A DNA stretch of 64,000 bases, from the NCBI GenBank assembly GCA_036898135.1, contig CM072512.1:39828149-39892148 (forward strand). Direction: 5' to 3'. The DNA comes from Oncomelania hupensis (lineage: Eukaryota; Mollusca; Gastropoda; Littorinimorpha; Pomatiopsidae). The notes beneath the pieces were generated by a model, which worked only from the letters and a program-made list of their open reading frames with translations, was not told where the DNA came from and did no database searches. Numbering within the stretch: position 1 is the stretch's first letter; each line of letters opens with the position of its first letter. This document shows positions 48,009 to 63,910 of this stretch, piece after piece. The position numbers and the translations under genes are program-made.

Positions 48009-48395
<387 letters not shown>

Positions 48396-48830
48396 AGGAG
48401 AAGGGGGAGGAGGTGAGGAGCGAGTACAAGTAGAGGAGAGCGAGTTAAGGACGGCCGGGAGGATGGGGGCCAACAAAGCGGCGCCGACGGGTCCAGGAGG
48501 CTGGCGACAGTGCGACTGGCATCTCAGACACGTGCGTCACTTGTTCTGTACCTGTCTGTACAGTAAGCCAGCAGGTAGGCAATACAACCACCGCCGCCCC
48601 CGTAGCTCCCTCTTTCCCCATCAGTGTCTGCTACAACAACCTTCACGGAGCATCCGTCAATCCCGCTAAAAAAACAGGGCATCGGTGACTAGCGGAGGCA
48701 AAGGCATAAGATTTACACTGAGTGTATGAGCCTGTATGAGTCTATCATTAGTACTTTAGATCATAATAAGAAAGGAAAAGACTTGTGCTGGTTCTGTAGC
48801 TGTTTGGTTATAAGGCATACATTTGTTCTA
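48396..48830. other. GC-rich patch with unrecognised 68-codon ORF
   Basis: 48420-48670 is GC-rich and opens a frame from 48463. Neither it nor the surrounding sequence matches a known family. Confidence 0.25.
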
Positions 48831-48837
48831 AAGACTT

Positions 48838-49000
48838 TTGATTGTTGTTGTTGTGCGTATGTGTGAGTGTGCGCGTGTATGTGTGTGTGTTGGTGTGTGC
48901 GTGTTGGCGTGTGTGTGGGTGTGTTGGTGTGTGTGTGTGTATGTGTTGACGTTTGGGTGTGTATGGGTGTGTGTGCTTGTGTGCGTGTGTGTGCTTTAAA
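48838..49000 (+). repeat. (TG)n-rich tract
   Basis: Imperfect TG/TGTGTGTTGG units. Confidence 0.9.
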
Positions 49001-50350
49001 AGCCAGGATGTCAAGGGCGTTTGTTTAGTTTGTGTAATTGTGGCAATGAGTTTACTTGGGAAATTGCATTGCTGTCAAATAAAAAGATGATTATAATGGG
49101 TAATCGTTGCTTAAACCAAAGAATATTCAGTTAACATAATGTTAAACTAAACTTTCTTTCCTTACACCGACCGCTGAACTTTGAATGTTATTATTTATGT
49201 TATGTTATTATGTAAACAAACAACTGTGCCTACCCACATTTCCAATCCCGAAAGGGTGATTCTTCTTTTTTTTTCCTTTTTTTTCTTTTTTAAAGGTCCC
49301 TAATTAAATGAATTTATCGATTTATATGAAAACACGTACTTTTGAAAGAGGTTGGGGACAAAAAAAAATTGCTAGACCCGTGGAATACATTGATTGTCAG
49401 AATCAATAGGTTTCGATCTGAACTGCTTGAAGTGCAGGCCTATAAGATGAGATGGGCGGAATTGATATGAAATGAGATTACTTTATCGTTACCTTCAAAA
49501 TTCGATAAATTTACACAGGCTGAATAATGAAAGTGAAGAGTTAAAGTTAAAATCAATAGGCCTGCATTAAATCGTATAATTATGACTTATATGCTAATTC
49601 GACTGTGAAAATCGACAGATGCAATATAGGCCTATAAAACACCAGAGTGACCGCTTAACTTTTTTATTTTTTAAAAATCAAATTGTCATAATGATCTGCT
49701 CTTATATAAGCCTACATATAAATCGTAATTATGCAAGTGGAAGCAATATATACATCAATCACCTTTCATAATTAGGCCCTCCCAAACCCAAAAAGCAGCA
49801 GCAATTGAGTAATGAGTAATGTGATACATAGCATAGCACAACTGCAAAACCATCGTCGTCATCATCGTCACCATCATCATCATCATTATTATCATTAGCA
49901 TCATCACTATCAACGCCTTTAAGAACCCTCTGACAACGTTGAATTGTTATATTTACTCATCTCTGATACTCTGGGTGATTGTAGACAATCCATTTTATAT
50001 TCAGTGAAGTGAGTGAAGTCTGAGAGTTCCACTCTCGCTTTCGCGGCGCCTGCGTCTACCTGTAAGCCTAGTCAAAGGTAGGTTAATCGCCACGTGTTAT
50101 CACTGCTTGGGTGCGCTGAAGGAAGCGGGTTTGCACCATCCTGAGTCTCAGACATCTGTGGTTCTTCATTTCTGATGCAGGAGCAGTCCCGGATAATCAT
50201 TATGAGATTTCTGCTCTAAATTGCACCCACTCGCACTCCGCGCATTTCATATTATCTGAATGGCGATGGGCTCGTGCTGAGTTTCTTTTGCATTAATGTC
50301 AATCTTATATCCAGATTAGCTTGCCATTTTTAGAAGCTTTAAAGGCATTA
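49001..50350. other. No gene recognised
   Basis: AT-rich with a short ATC tract (49855-49905). No recognised gene. Confidence 0.4.
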
Positions 50351-50356
50351 ATAGTA

Positions 50357-50425
<69 letters not shown>
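50357..50425 (+). repeat. (GAT)n microsatellite
   Basis: About 22 GAT units. Confidence 0.97.
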
Positions 50426-50427
<2 letters not shown>

Positions 50428-50634
50428 ACATGCACACATAATTATATATTATATCTTTGACATATAAGAAAAAGAGTAAATGCATTTTTAAAAATAATAA
50501 AAATGATAAAACAAATAGAAATTTTAAAAAAAAATAATTTATTGATTGATTTATTCATTCATTCATTCACTGGTTTATGCACTGATACATTCATTGACTG
50601 ATCGATTTATTGTTTTAATTACCCTAATGAATGT

Positions 50635-50774
50635 ATGGATCGATTGACTGACATCCTTTAATTCTCAATCTATTATATAGAATGTTCAGCATATTATATA
50701 GACTATGGATCGATTGACTGACATCCTTTAATTCTCAACCTATTATATAGCATGTTCAGCATATTATATAGACT
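50635..50774 (+). repeat. 70-bp direct tandem duplication
   Basis: Two 70-bp copies, 50635-50704 and 50705-50774, differ at two positions. Each contains ATTATATAG twice. Confidence 0.95.
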
Positions 50775-50779
50775 GACCA

Positions 50780-51920
50780 CAGCAACAACCTAATTGTTCT
50801 CTACAATGAACTGAAGACGGCCGTTGCATGTGTCTCAGCTGTATTCTCTGTGTTGTTATCCAAAAACAGGTATTTGTTTTCATACTGCGTAATATAGACT
50901 GCCTGAGGCTTGTGTCGCCTCTCCACCATGGTAAGTCTCGGACAGTCTCAGCTACGCAGTGTTTGTTTTACTACTTCAGACTCGTCGGTGTTTTTACTCC
51001 GTTAAAACCCAAGAAACTTTCTCACCTCCACGTTTTTAATGACTTTCCAGCCACCTTCCGATCTACAGCAGTCAAGGAAGACTAGTCTGTGCTCAGTAAT
51101 GTTTACCGCAGTATAAATTTCAATTAACTGACGTTAATTAATCAAGCCCAGACCCTTTTCCAGACTAGGGGCGGTTCCAAACACCTCTAAAGCAATCAAC
51201 TTCCCTTGAATTCCAAGTATCCGAGGCTGTACATGGTGCTAAAATCAGGACAAATACGAATACAACAGTAAACCGCTAGATTCTTTTGCATACTGCGTTT
51301 TTGAGCCTTCGCATACGCCTCAGAAACAGTTTATTTCAACAGTAGGCATGGGCGTGTGATTTATAAACTATGAGTCTGCTTTTCATACCGTTTGGCAGAG
51401 GTTTAATGTAAGGGTGAAGATAAAGAAATAGCCAGAAGCTTTTTTTTTTTAATCAGTGTGGTCTGCATTTGTTCAGTAAACCCAACATCATTTCCATTGA
51501 AACAGGTGAACTATTTATCACCCGTTCGCACTACTCTCTTAATTAGGAGAGAGAGAGAGAGAGAGACAGAGAGAGACAGACAGACAGACAAACAAAGTGC
51601 AGACAGGCGGAGACAGAGATAGACGGAGACGGAGACAATAAAGAAATGAAGGAAGCAGGAAGAGATAGATGCTGCATAAGATGACTTAAAATACACATCT
51701 GGCAGATTTTGACCAATTTGTTTGTTTTCTCATTCATTCATTCATTCATTCATTCATTCACTTATTACCATTCTCACGGAATTGCATGTCGTTGCATGAT
51801 CTGTTTGAAATAAATGGCATATAGTGACTTTGGTAGGTAAAGAATATGTTTCAAGAATTATTCAATTGTAAAAATACATAATACTTATGTATTTAAAGTC
51901 TTTATCCCTTTTCCTCTCCC
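50780..51920. other. No gene recognised
   Basis: Contains a segment GTCTCAGCTACGCAGTGT (50945-50962) also present at 47956-47973. Short (GA)/(GACA) tract at 51546-51595 and (ATTC)n near 51732-51760. Confidence 0.4.
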
Positions 51921-51923
51921 TGC

Positions 51924-51928
51924 CCCTC

Positions 51929-51975
<47 letters not shown>
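51924..51975 (+). repeat. (CT)n microsatellite
   Basis: About 26 CT units directly upstream of a LINE fragment. Confidence 0.96.
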
Positions 51976-51979
<4 letters not shown>

Positions 51980-51984
51980 CGATA

Positions 51985-52770
51985 CATTGTGAAAAAGTTC
52001 ATCTATTTGCACTGAAAAAGATCCTAGGTGTTGATATTTGTAATCCAAATGATTAAATGTGTGGTGATTTAAATCGTTACCCTATTCAGATTAAGGAAAT
52101 TAATTGTTAATTGTAGGCTATACGGTACAGGATACAGTTGACACGTATGGACGCTCATAGGCATTTGTAATGTTACGTGATTTAGACGACAGGGGTAAAA
52201 GTACTTGGGCTGCTAATGTACGGATGTGTCTTTTTCAGTATGGATATGGTTTTGTGTGGCTGAATCAAGGTGTGCAAGATATAACAAGATTTTTGAGAGA
52301 TTTTAAACAAAGACTTGTGGATTGTAGATGGCAAGACTGGAGTTATCATATATATAAAAAAAGTGATAGATATAAGATGTATTGTTTAATTTGTGGTATT
52401 AATCACTGTATAAGAACTCATCTGATCATGGGAATGGACAGGCATTTAAGATTTATAATGACAAAGTTCCATTTTGGTGTTTCGAATATTTCTGTTCTTT
52501 ATGATAGATATAAAAATGTTAAAACCATTAAACCAGCTGATAAATTGTGCCCACTTTGTTAAACAAATGAAGAAAATGAATTGCACTTTGTATTATGTTG
52601 TCCAGTGCTGCATAAATTAAGAATGCAGTTCATTGCTGCAAAATATTATAAAAACCCGTGGATTTTAAAATTGGGCATTTTGATGTCATCATGTTGCCCG
52701 GTCACAATCATAAATTTATGTATCTTTTTATATAGAGCATTTAATTTAAAGGAAATTGTACTATCATGAT
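51985..52770 (+). pseudogene. LINE C-terminal fragment with CPLC...HFVLCCP motif
   Basis: A first frame shows EKVHLFALKKILGVDICNPN and RYPIQIKEIN. After a deletion, the main frame (52170-52562) reads LRDLDDRGKSTWAANVRMCL, then YGFVWLNQGV and DFKQRLVDCRWQDW, to CPLC and a stop. Past the stop the frame continues NELHFVLCCPVLHKLR and AFNLKEIV. The C-x2-C...H...C arrangement is the zinc-finger-like end of a group of metazoan LINE ORF2 proteins. 5'-truncated, with an internal deletion and one nonsense codon. Confidence 0.75.
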
Positions 52771-52917
52771 ATTGCTTATATGCATATAATAACAGACTCG
52801 TAACTGATCTGTTGATTTATGGATATGTAATTATGTCCTTGCTTTGTGAATGCATGAAGACGGTGTATACACCCTTCATAAAGGGGCGATGCCTTAATGA
52901 ATAAATTACCAATTCAA

Positions 52918-52919
52918 AA

Positions 52920-52950
<31 letters not shown>

Positions 52951-52976
52951 TGTCTCTCTCTCTGTCTCTCTCTGTC

Positions 52977-53062
<86 letters not shown>
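52918..53062 (+). repeat. (CT)n microsatellite with CTGT interruptions
   Basis: CTGTCTCT units at first, then pure CT to 53062. Confidence 0.97.
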
Positions 53063-53068
<6 letters not shown>

Positions 53069-53139
53069 GTTTCAGTAGAATAGTCCCTCTTTAGGGTGAG
53101 GGCCAGAGGTAAAAAAAAAAAACAGGCCACTACCTTCAT

Positions 53140-53464
53140 TAAATAAAGTCTTGTCTTGTCTTATCTTATCTTACCTTATCTCTCTCTCGTACATTGTGGT
53201 GTTTGTTAGGTATTTTGTAATTGCAACATCAATATTGATTGTTATACATCTTTACGGTGTGCTGCATAATAGTTCCTATAGTGACTTTGTTATGTCGTCT
53301 TATCTTATCTTATCTTATCTTATCTTATCTTATCTTATCTTATCTTATCTTATCTTATCTTATCTCGTACATTGTGTTGTTTGTTAGGTATTTTGCAATT
53401 GCAACATCAATATTGATTGTTATACATCTTTATGGTATGCTGCTATAGTCACTTTGTTATGTCG
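53140..53464 (+). repeat. Duplicated unit alternating with (TTATC)n
   Basis: A block of about 100 bp beginning CGTACATTGTGNTGTTTGTT occurs at 53187-53299 and 53366-53464. Each block follows a CTTAT/TTATC pentanucleotide run (53150-53186 and 53298-53365). The second lacks about 14 bases (TGCATAATAGTTCC). Confidence 0.92.
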
Positions 53465-53689
53465 TGTTATTATTGTCATTTGTCTTGTCGTTGGCATATT
53501 TGACAGCAAATCGCAAAATGTGAATGTGAATGATACGAGGAACGATTGTAAGATTATATTCCGGCCTAAAATCTGTATCCTTGTTGTGAATAATAAAATA
53601 TTCTAGTTTCTCTGGCTTGGTTTTTCTTCTTGATGGGACACAACTCGTATACTAATTCGTAAAATGTATTGGCATTATTTCCCCTTAGG

Positions 53690-53813
53690 AACTTGACGAC
53701 AACATCTCCCCAGCGATGACGCCAGTCGTCTGCTCTTGGCCAATGGTTTGAAGTCTCGTGTACAAGTGCGCTCAAAGGCGATCAGTTCCAAAACAATCAC
53801 GGCACCGTCTACC
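53690..53813 (+). promoter_or_regulatory. Putative promoter/5' UTR of the saposin-like gene
   Basis: Locally less AT-rich than its surroundings, with a CCAAT box (GGCCAATGG, 53738-53746) and TGACG-type motifs (53716-53720). CCAAT followed 9 bases later by TCTCG is only a partial match to the ER-stress element (CCAAT-N9-CCACG). The start site is not determinable. The ATG context is ACCATGT. Confidence 0.35.
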
Positions 53814-57885
<4,072 letters not shown>

Positions 57886-59505
57886 GGTGGTACTGCTTTT
57901 ATTTTGACGTAATGCAATGCTCATAGATTTATTTCATACATTGTCATTGTCCAGGCCAGAAATAGTTTTCTCAGTTAAAAATTTTTATAATTATTATAAT
58001 AATATAACTTTTACAAAATATAAATATATAATTGTAAATTATATTATATTTTGATAAAAGTTGCGAAAACTTGTTCAACAAAATCTAGTTCACACTGGCA
58101 GCACTGCCACCTAATGTAGAATCACATGGTTGCTGATCCGCTTCCCTCAGAAATAAAAATACATTGTGCACACAAAAAAGTACTTTTAATGAGATTAGCG
58201 CTACAACCGTAACAGAAAATCTAACAGAGCCCTACTTACTGGTGTGTTTTTTATTGGTTTGTTTTGTTTTTTTATCGGATCATATTTGTCAGAAAGCCGC
58301 ATACAAGTTCTTGAAAGATTTCTTTCTGATCACTTTTCTATGTTCAGCAGAGCTATATACTTTTGACAAAAGAGAGAACAAATCAATGGATACAGAAATG
58401 CAAAAGTTGAGTTACAAGCTCCCGCATGGACAGTGACAATATGCTAAATGCAACGATAGCTTTTCTGTGATAGTCTTTTGTGTGGTAGAAATACCCCTCT
58501 TGTTTCACTTTCCGTCCTTTTGGGTTTGTGCTGTGTTGGTTCTTTTTTTTTTTTTTTTTTGCACCACAGTCCCAGGTTGTTTTTGTGATATCTAAAGCGT
58601 ATTCATGTATTTATTTATTTTACATTCGTTTATATTTGCTCAGTTTTGTAAGCACTTATGGCTCCACAAGTACAAATCAGACCTGTGTCTATTTTTAAAA
58701 TGTACATGTATACGAAATGAGTGACCTTTTCACATGATGTATTAATTTTATGCAAGTTGTATTGCTTATTTTACACTAGATATATGTTTTATATTAGACA
58801 TATACTTATAAATATCTTGCATATTATTTTACATTTGGAACACTGGAGACTCTACATCAAATATTATGTTTAGTGTTGGATACCTGTTTGAGTTTTAATA
58901 TTTCTTATGTGCAATGAAGTTTCTTTGGTATATAGTCTCACAGAGCAGGAGTATTTCCATTTGAATTGATAATATTTTGCCTGCATTTGTATCAGCAAGC
59001 AATATGTTGGAATAGTGTTTTTAATGAATGAGCATGGAATCAAATTATTCATTACTATTTTGCCCCAATTTCTATTACAAAGACTTTTATAGCTTCAAGT
59101 AATCTTGCATGTGTGTGTGATTTTCATAGAATCTACTCTAAACCCAACTAATAACTTACAAATAGTAAGTAAATCAATGAAACTTACATTTTTTTGTGTT
59201 TTGAAAATTTCTTTTTTACAATTAATTATGCTCCTGAATGTGTATAGTGTGCGCCTTTTTTTTTCTTTAGTCTTTTTTTAAATTAATTTTTATTTGAATA
59301 TATTTTACTAATACTCACTTTTTCCAACAAAAAACGTGTTCTTTGCTGAATGTATTTAAGAACATATATTGTCATTATTGAAATGAATTTTACTGATCTG
59401 GGTTTTATGTAGAAATGTTTTTTTAGTAGCTATTGTGGGTGTGACATATTTGTATTTTGAGATGTATTTGCATTTTGCAATAAACATTTTTGAAAACATG
59501 TATTT
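57886..59505 (+). terminator. 3' UTR and poly(A) signals of the saposin-like gene
   Basis: AT-rich sequence without ORFs follows the stop codon. AATAAA signals occur at 58152-58157 (short 3' UTR, about 0.3 kb) and 59479-59484 (long, about 1.6 kb). Which is used cannot be decided from sequence. A poly-T run lies at 58541-58560. Confidence 0.5.
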
Positions 59506-59949
59506 CAGCTCTTCAGTCAACTTAAACTTTCAGTGAAGAAGACGTTAACAACCATCATTCAATACTAAAAAAATTACTGTACAAACTTTATGAAGTTAGG
59601 ATTGAAGCACAATAATTGAATGTGAAATGCATAGGATGCTCTGGGGTCCAAGACTTTTTTTTTTCACCAAATAAAAATAACTAATTCTTGTATTTACCAC
59701 ACTTTTGTTTTGTTTGTGAAGAATTAGCCATCGTTCTTTACTCATCAGAACAAAAATCCACAGTTTTCAAACATATTGTATCACAGCTTTATTTCAAAAC
59801 GTGAAACGTTCACGCACAAATCTTAAAACAATATACATAAAACTTGAGGTTTGACTATGTATAACAGTAGCGATATGTACAGAAACACCAACAAAATATT
59901 TGTAATAAAAAACTGCTTGGAACAATATGTACATTAATGTTTATAAAAC
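59506..59949. other. Convergent intergenic space; minus-strand poly(A) signal
   Basis: TTTATT at 59789-59794 reads AATAAA on the - strand and could end the gene whose terminal exon is at 62418-62542. No ORF recognised. Confidence 0.3.
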
Positions 59950-60191
59950 ATTCAGAGGTGCCAACCTCCTAATCTTCTTGTCAGCATTTCCGGACCTGTT
60001 TGTCGGTATTTTTTAACACTTGTCAGTATTTTTTTCTCGCAAAATCCAGCCTACAACATTATAACGACAGACTTACCTCTGAAATAGCAGGCTATTTTCA
60101 GTCCTCTAAAATCACCATGAAAATCAGCTTGTTGAACATTACATTTGTTTTACTTAAAATGAATGATACTGATAGTCTTTCCAATAAAAGC

Positions 60192-60853
60192 TTGTTCTAA
60201 CCTATAAAGGGAAAAGTGAAAGCCCCAGTTGAAAACCTGTCTTGCCTTTGTAGGCATGACTGATTCACTGCGGCAACAGTACCCCCGTTGGAGTGCCGGG
60301 GGTTTCAGTATAAATAGTATCCCCACTTTCTGGAAATTTAGTGCTTTAAATTCCCACTGTCGCTGTCTTCCTCATTTGCTCTTTCCCATTCCTGATCTGT
60401 CCTATCACTCTGCTATACTATCTTCTTCTTCGCTAGATCAATGACCTACCTTTTTTCTTGAAAACTCTTCCTGGACAAGACTCCTTGTTTGTGTATGAGG
60501 TCTGTTGGATCAGCTTGGGAGAGTTGGACACTTTCTGGCGGGTGGTCACTAGGGCTTCCTATGATGTTATTATTTAGCACTATAGGCATTTTATATGTAT
60601 GTGTTTTGTTGATGATTTATAATGATGTTTGTATTCTATTTTGTTTTTGTAACCGGGGGTTCGAGTAGTTGGGGTAAAGCCTCAGCTGTCCCCTGCGTGG
60701 GATGTCTTTATTGTAAAGTGACTGGCCGGTGGAGGGCATTCAATTTTCCCACTAGGGTTGTTTCGGCAGATCTTTTATGCGGATTGGGGGTTGTCCGGTC
60801 CTGATTTGGCTCGGAAGAGTCCGCTGGACCTAAAGCAACAATCAATCAATCAA
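60192..60853 (+). mobile_element. 662-bp retroposon, reference copy
   Basis: Bounded by a 13-bp target duplication TTCCAATAAAAGC at 60179-60191 and 60854-60866. It has a 5' segment (60192-60280) absent from other copies, then the hairpin at 60281, TATAAATAGTATCCCC and a 3' (CAAT)n tail. It contains only short ORFs, so it is a nonautonomous retroposon or a LINE 3' end. No tRNA, 7SL or 5S head was recognised. Confidence 0.92.
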
Positions 60854-60886
60854 TTCCAATAAAAGCAATGTCAGCAACACAACAGT

Positions 60887-61389
60887 TCTATTGTTTCAAG
60901 GACTTAGCAGTTGCATTTTTCAGAAGTGTTGGAGAGAATTTTGTTTTGTAGCAGTCAGTATTTGAATTTCTTGATTTCAAGTGCAGAATTGCATTCAGTG
61001 TCTTACTTCCCATACGTCCCTCTAAAGTCAGTTTTATTTTTTCTAACCAAAGAAAAGACCCTTTCACATGAACAGTTGGACACATGGATCAGGAGAATCC
61101 TCAGTATGATCTTGGACAGTAAGTAAGCTTTGTGTCTAGCAGATGCAACATGCCTGACAACATCGTCAAAGCCATCATTGACTCATAAAAAATTCGAAGC
61201 CACAGACAGTACAGCGTGCATATACTTTGTTGACAGTTTCGACGCACTGATGCATGGATGTGCTTCTGTGTATGAATGCAGAAAATCTTGCAGACGTTTA
61301 GTTGCACGCTTAGTTTTCTTTGATGAGGAATCGGCTTCGTCATCAGACTTAGCAGCTTTTCTTTTTCTGGATCTACCACGTCTTGCCAT
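60887..61389 (-). pseudogene. Internally deleted hAT transposase
   Basis: Begins at 61389 with a basic N-terminus (MARRGRSRKRKAAKSD), then KRLQDFLHSYTEAHPCISAS. BED zinc-finger remnants follow in other frames (FDDVVRHVASARHKAYLLSK, with spaced histidines). This joins at about 61095 to the hAT C-terminal dimerisation region (NCSCERVFSLV, then KTDFR, and after a frameshift GRMGSKTLNAILHLKSRN). The whole catalytic core is missing. Stop at 60887-60890. Nonfunctional. Confidence 0.8.
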
Positions 61390-61418
61390 TTTCGTGATTT
61401 TGAAACACTCTGAAAGGT

Positions 61419-61555
61419 GGTGAAGACTATTATGGAGGGAACTCGTACAGGTCTATTTTTAGACTAGGGTAACCCTAACCCAACCCTACCCTAACCCCAG
61501 ATGACGTCAGTCTAAAAACAGATCTGTACGAGTTCCCTCCATTATAGTCTTCACC
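61419..61555. mobile_element. Palindromic fold-back element with telomere-like core
   Basis: Arms 61419-61465 and 61509-61555 are inverted repeats matching at 44 of 47 positions. The 43-base centre holds four to five CCCTAA-type units and the palindrome TGACGTCA (61502-61509). No ORF and no clear target duplication. Located about 30 bp upstream of the hAT transposase ATG. Confidence 0.9.
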
Positions 61556-62417
61556 CCGACAGGCTAAGAACGAGTGTTTTCATTGGACAAATGGATCACG
61601 TGTTTGATTCGGGTCGCGCGTGCTTGACTCGGCTTTCATCATGTGATTGATTAGGGTACAGTCCAAGGAGTACTGGTACAGTCATGAGTCGAAAAGCGTG
61701 TCGGAAAATACTGCAGGCACACAGCGACGTTAAGTGAGTGCACAAGTACTATTCTTAGAACAGAAACCAGTACAGAAGCACCGCTGGCAAAGATAAACAA
61801 TCGGCAACTTCTCCTCCGTATTCTTATAAAAGCTACCATATTTCCGTATTTAATTCACTTCGCCGGAATTAAATACGGTCAATCCGTACTGGTTGGCACC
61901 TCTGAATATCCAAACATATTTTACTCTCAATACACAATACCTTTTTGCCATTTGAATAACTGCAAATCTATGATCAAATAAGTCTCAAGGAATGAAATCT
62001 TTTCCTCCAAGCATATTTAAACAATTCAATTAATGTTCACTGAATGTGTGTATTTTTCATGGCTCATTGCTCAATTCCATGTATGTCAAGCTAGACAAAA
62101 TACATGAACGAAATGACTGGATGATTTAACTCAAACATGGAGAAAGGGCAACAACCCCATAGTACTTGAAATAATTTATATGCTACAATTCACAAATAGT
62201 CCATTGTATGTACTACAGTCAGGCTTGAGATTTCTCTAAAATGTCATATTCCAATGAACAATAACTTCCTTCGTTTAGTGCCTAGAGCTAACGAGTCTCA
62301 CTGAACAAAATCAAACTACATGGAATGTTTTAGGCAGCCACCTTTAAAAAAAAACACTCCTAGGACAAGCTGGGATTCATAGAAATAAATACTGTCCCAA
62401 TACAATCTTCCTAGATT

Positions 62418-62542
62418 TTAATTGAGTTGAAGCAGAAGACTCTTGAGTAGTCTGGATTCATAGGAGACTGTGTTCCGTCCTGGATGCATGGGTTCTTCCT
62501 CCAGCGGTTGCTCAATCACTGCCTTGACATCACGCCCGTACA
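62418..62542 (-). CDS. Probable terminal coding exon of an unidentified gene
   Basis: On the - strand a good acceptor (TTTTGCAG) is followed by 40 codons in phase 2 and a TAA at 62418-62420. The peptide runs YGRDVKAVIEQPLEEEPMHP and ends SRLLKSLLLQLN. It has balanced composition unlike the repeat ORFs nearby. I do not recognise the family. Upstream exons would lie beyond 62543 on the - strand and were not identified, so this remains an inference from splice site and composition. Its 3' UTR would run toward the hAT element. Confidence 0.4.
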
Positions 62543-62559
62543 CTGCAAAAGTACAGAAT

Positions 62560-63295
62560 ACATTACTGTGTGGCAAGCAAGGAAAACGACGATGAAAAAA
62601 GCTGCTCTTATAACAAAGTTTCGTTTTACGAATACATGCTCGATAATTAATATTTTCTGTCAAGCAAAAACGGGATACTACCGTCATCACTTCACAAGTC
62701 CTATTTTCTTTGTTTACAATAACAGATGAAAAACTTCTTAACTTCTTCTTTTATTTTTATTTTACTTTCTTCTTTTTTTACTTGCACGTGACTTTTTTTT
62801 TTCCCCTCCTCCAAACTGATTTTTTTCTCTCATTGTTTTAGATTGCTGCAGGTATTTATTTACCTTTTAATCGACAGCTACTGTTTTGTGTAAAGTTTAC
62901 TCTTGGGTGCATGTATCTGTTTCTCGTTAGTTAGTTCATTCATTTATTTCTCGATTACTTTTTTTTTGTTTTTGTTTTTTTTTGTTCGATGTTATTGCAT
63001 TTTTTTGGGTTATACTATAGTTATATGTTTGTTCTCTTTTCATTGTTAAAAAGATTAATTTATGTGCTTCTGTTTTTTTTTTTATTGCTTTGTACTTGTT
63101 CATGTTCGCCAGACATTTCATTGTTGTCATTTATCAAAGGGTAGCACTCATTTAAGCTTTGCTTTTGTGTGCCCTTTATGTTCTCCATGCCTGGTTTACT
63201 TGTTTCGTGAATAAAATTCTGTTTAAACCAAAAACTTCTTAACGTTTTATTTTATTGCTTTTTAAAATCTTATTGATGTTGTTGCATATGTATAG
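62560..63295. other. AT-rich, no gene recognised
   Basis: T-rich sequence (62740-63090), consistent with intron or retroposon 3' UTR. ATAAAATTCTGTTTAAACC at 63211 may be an older retroposon end. Confidence 0.35.
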
Positions 63296-63302
63296 AGGGC
63301 AT

Positions 63303-63427
63303 GCCAAAGGCACATTTCTGTGGTTTTTTTAATCGGACAATAAAAGTTGTGCTGTGCTTTATTGTATTGTATTGTATTGTATTGTATTGTATTGTATTGT
63401 ATTGTATTGTATTGTATTGTATTGTAA
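63303..63427 (+). mobile_element. Retroposon 3' end with (ATTGT)n tail, copy 2
   Basis: GCCAAAGGCACATTTCTGTG...GGACAATAAAAGTT precedes about 14 ATTGT units. Homologous to 46308-46422. Confidence 0.65.
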
Positions 63428-63910
63428 AGACCTTGTTTGTGTTTTGGCATGCCAGAGACTAAGAGGTGGATATCTGGCAACAACACCAATTTTCATTTCC
63501 AGTTTGCAATGATAAAAAAAAACATTGACCAAGGTCTATACTCAGACGGGTATTGAACAATGTATTCATATACCAATCTAAGAATTCCTGGGTTGTGCAA
63601 GTATTTTTTAGGATCGCAATTTCTGGGTTGCCTAGTTGTACAAGTATTTTAGGTGCACAATTGTCTTTGTTGCAAGTAATTGTGAGGGTATATTTTAGAA
63701 CTGATATTCTTGGGTTGCCTACTTATGTGAATACTTCAGGACTGCTACAGGTATTAGTCTAAAGGGTACTGATAAAGACATCCTCTTAAACACATTAATT
63801 CCATGAACTAAAAGGGCAAAACCCATATGATTCACATCTTCCGTATAGAACTCGCAATATTTACCATGAAAGTGAGTGCCCAGAAAGATAAAAAAAAAAA
63901 GAAACTGTGG
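63428..63910. other. No gene recognised
   Basis: Contains imperfect repeats of a CTGGGTTGCCTA...GTATTTTAG type (63586-63745). No ORF supported. Confidence 0.4.

Larger units (their letters stand above)
59950..61907 (-). mobile_element. Deleted hAT transposon with nested insertions
   Basis: The ends form perfect 17-bp inverted repeats: ATTCAGAGGTGCCAACC at 59950-59966 and its complement at 61891-61907. CAGAGGTG-type ends are typical of hAT elements. Inside, on the - strand, are transposase remnants (see next entry), a 662-bp retroposon and a fold-back element. An 8-bp target duplication is not evident, so the exact ends could be off by a few bases. Confidence 0.82.

Noticed and set aside
53736..53813. 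Upstream extension of the saposin-like ORF
   Set aside because: No ATG precedes in frame (the frame opens with TTG). The ATG at 53814 starts directly with a signal peptide.
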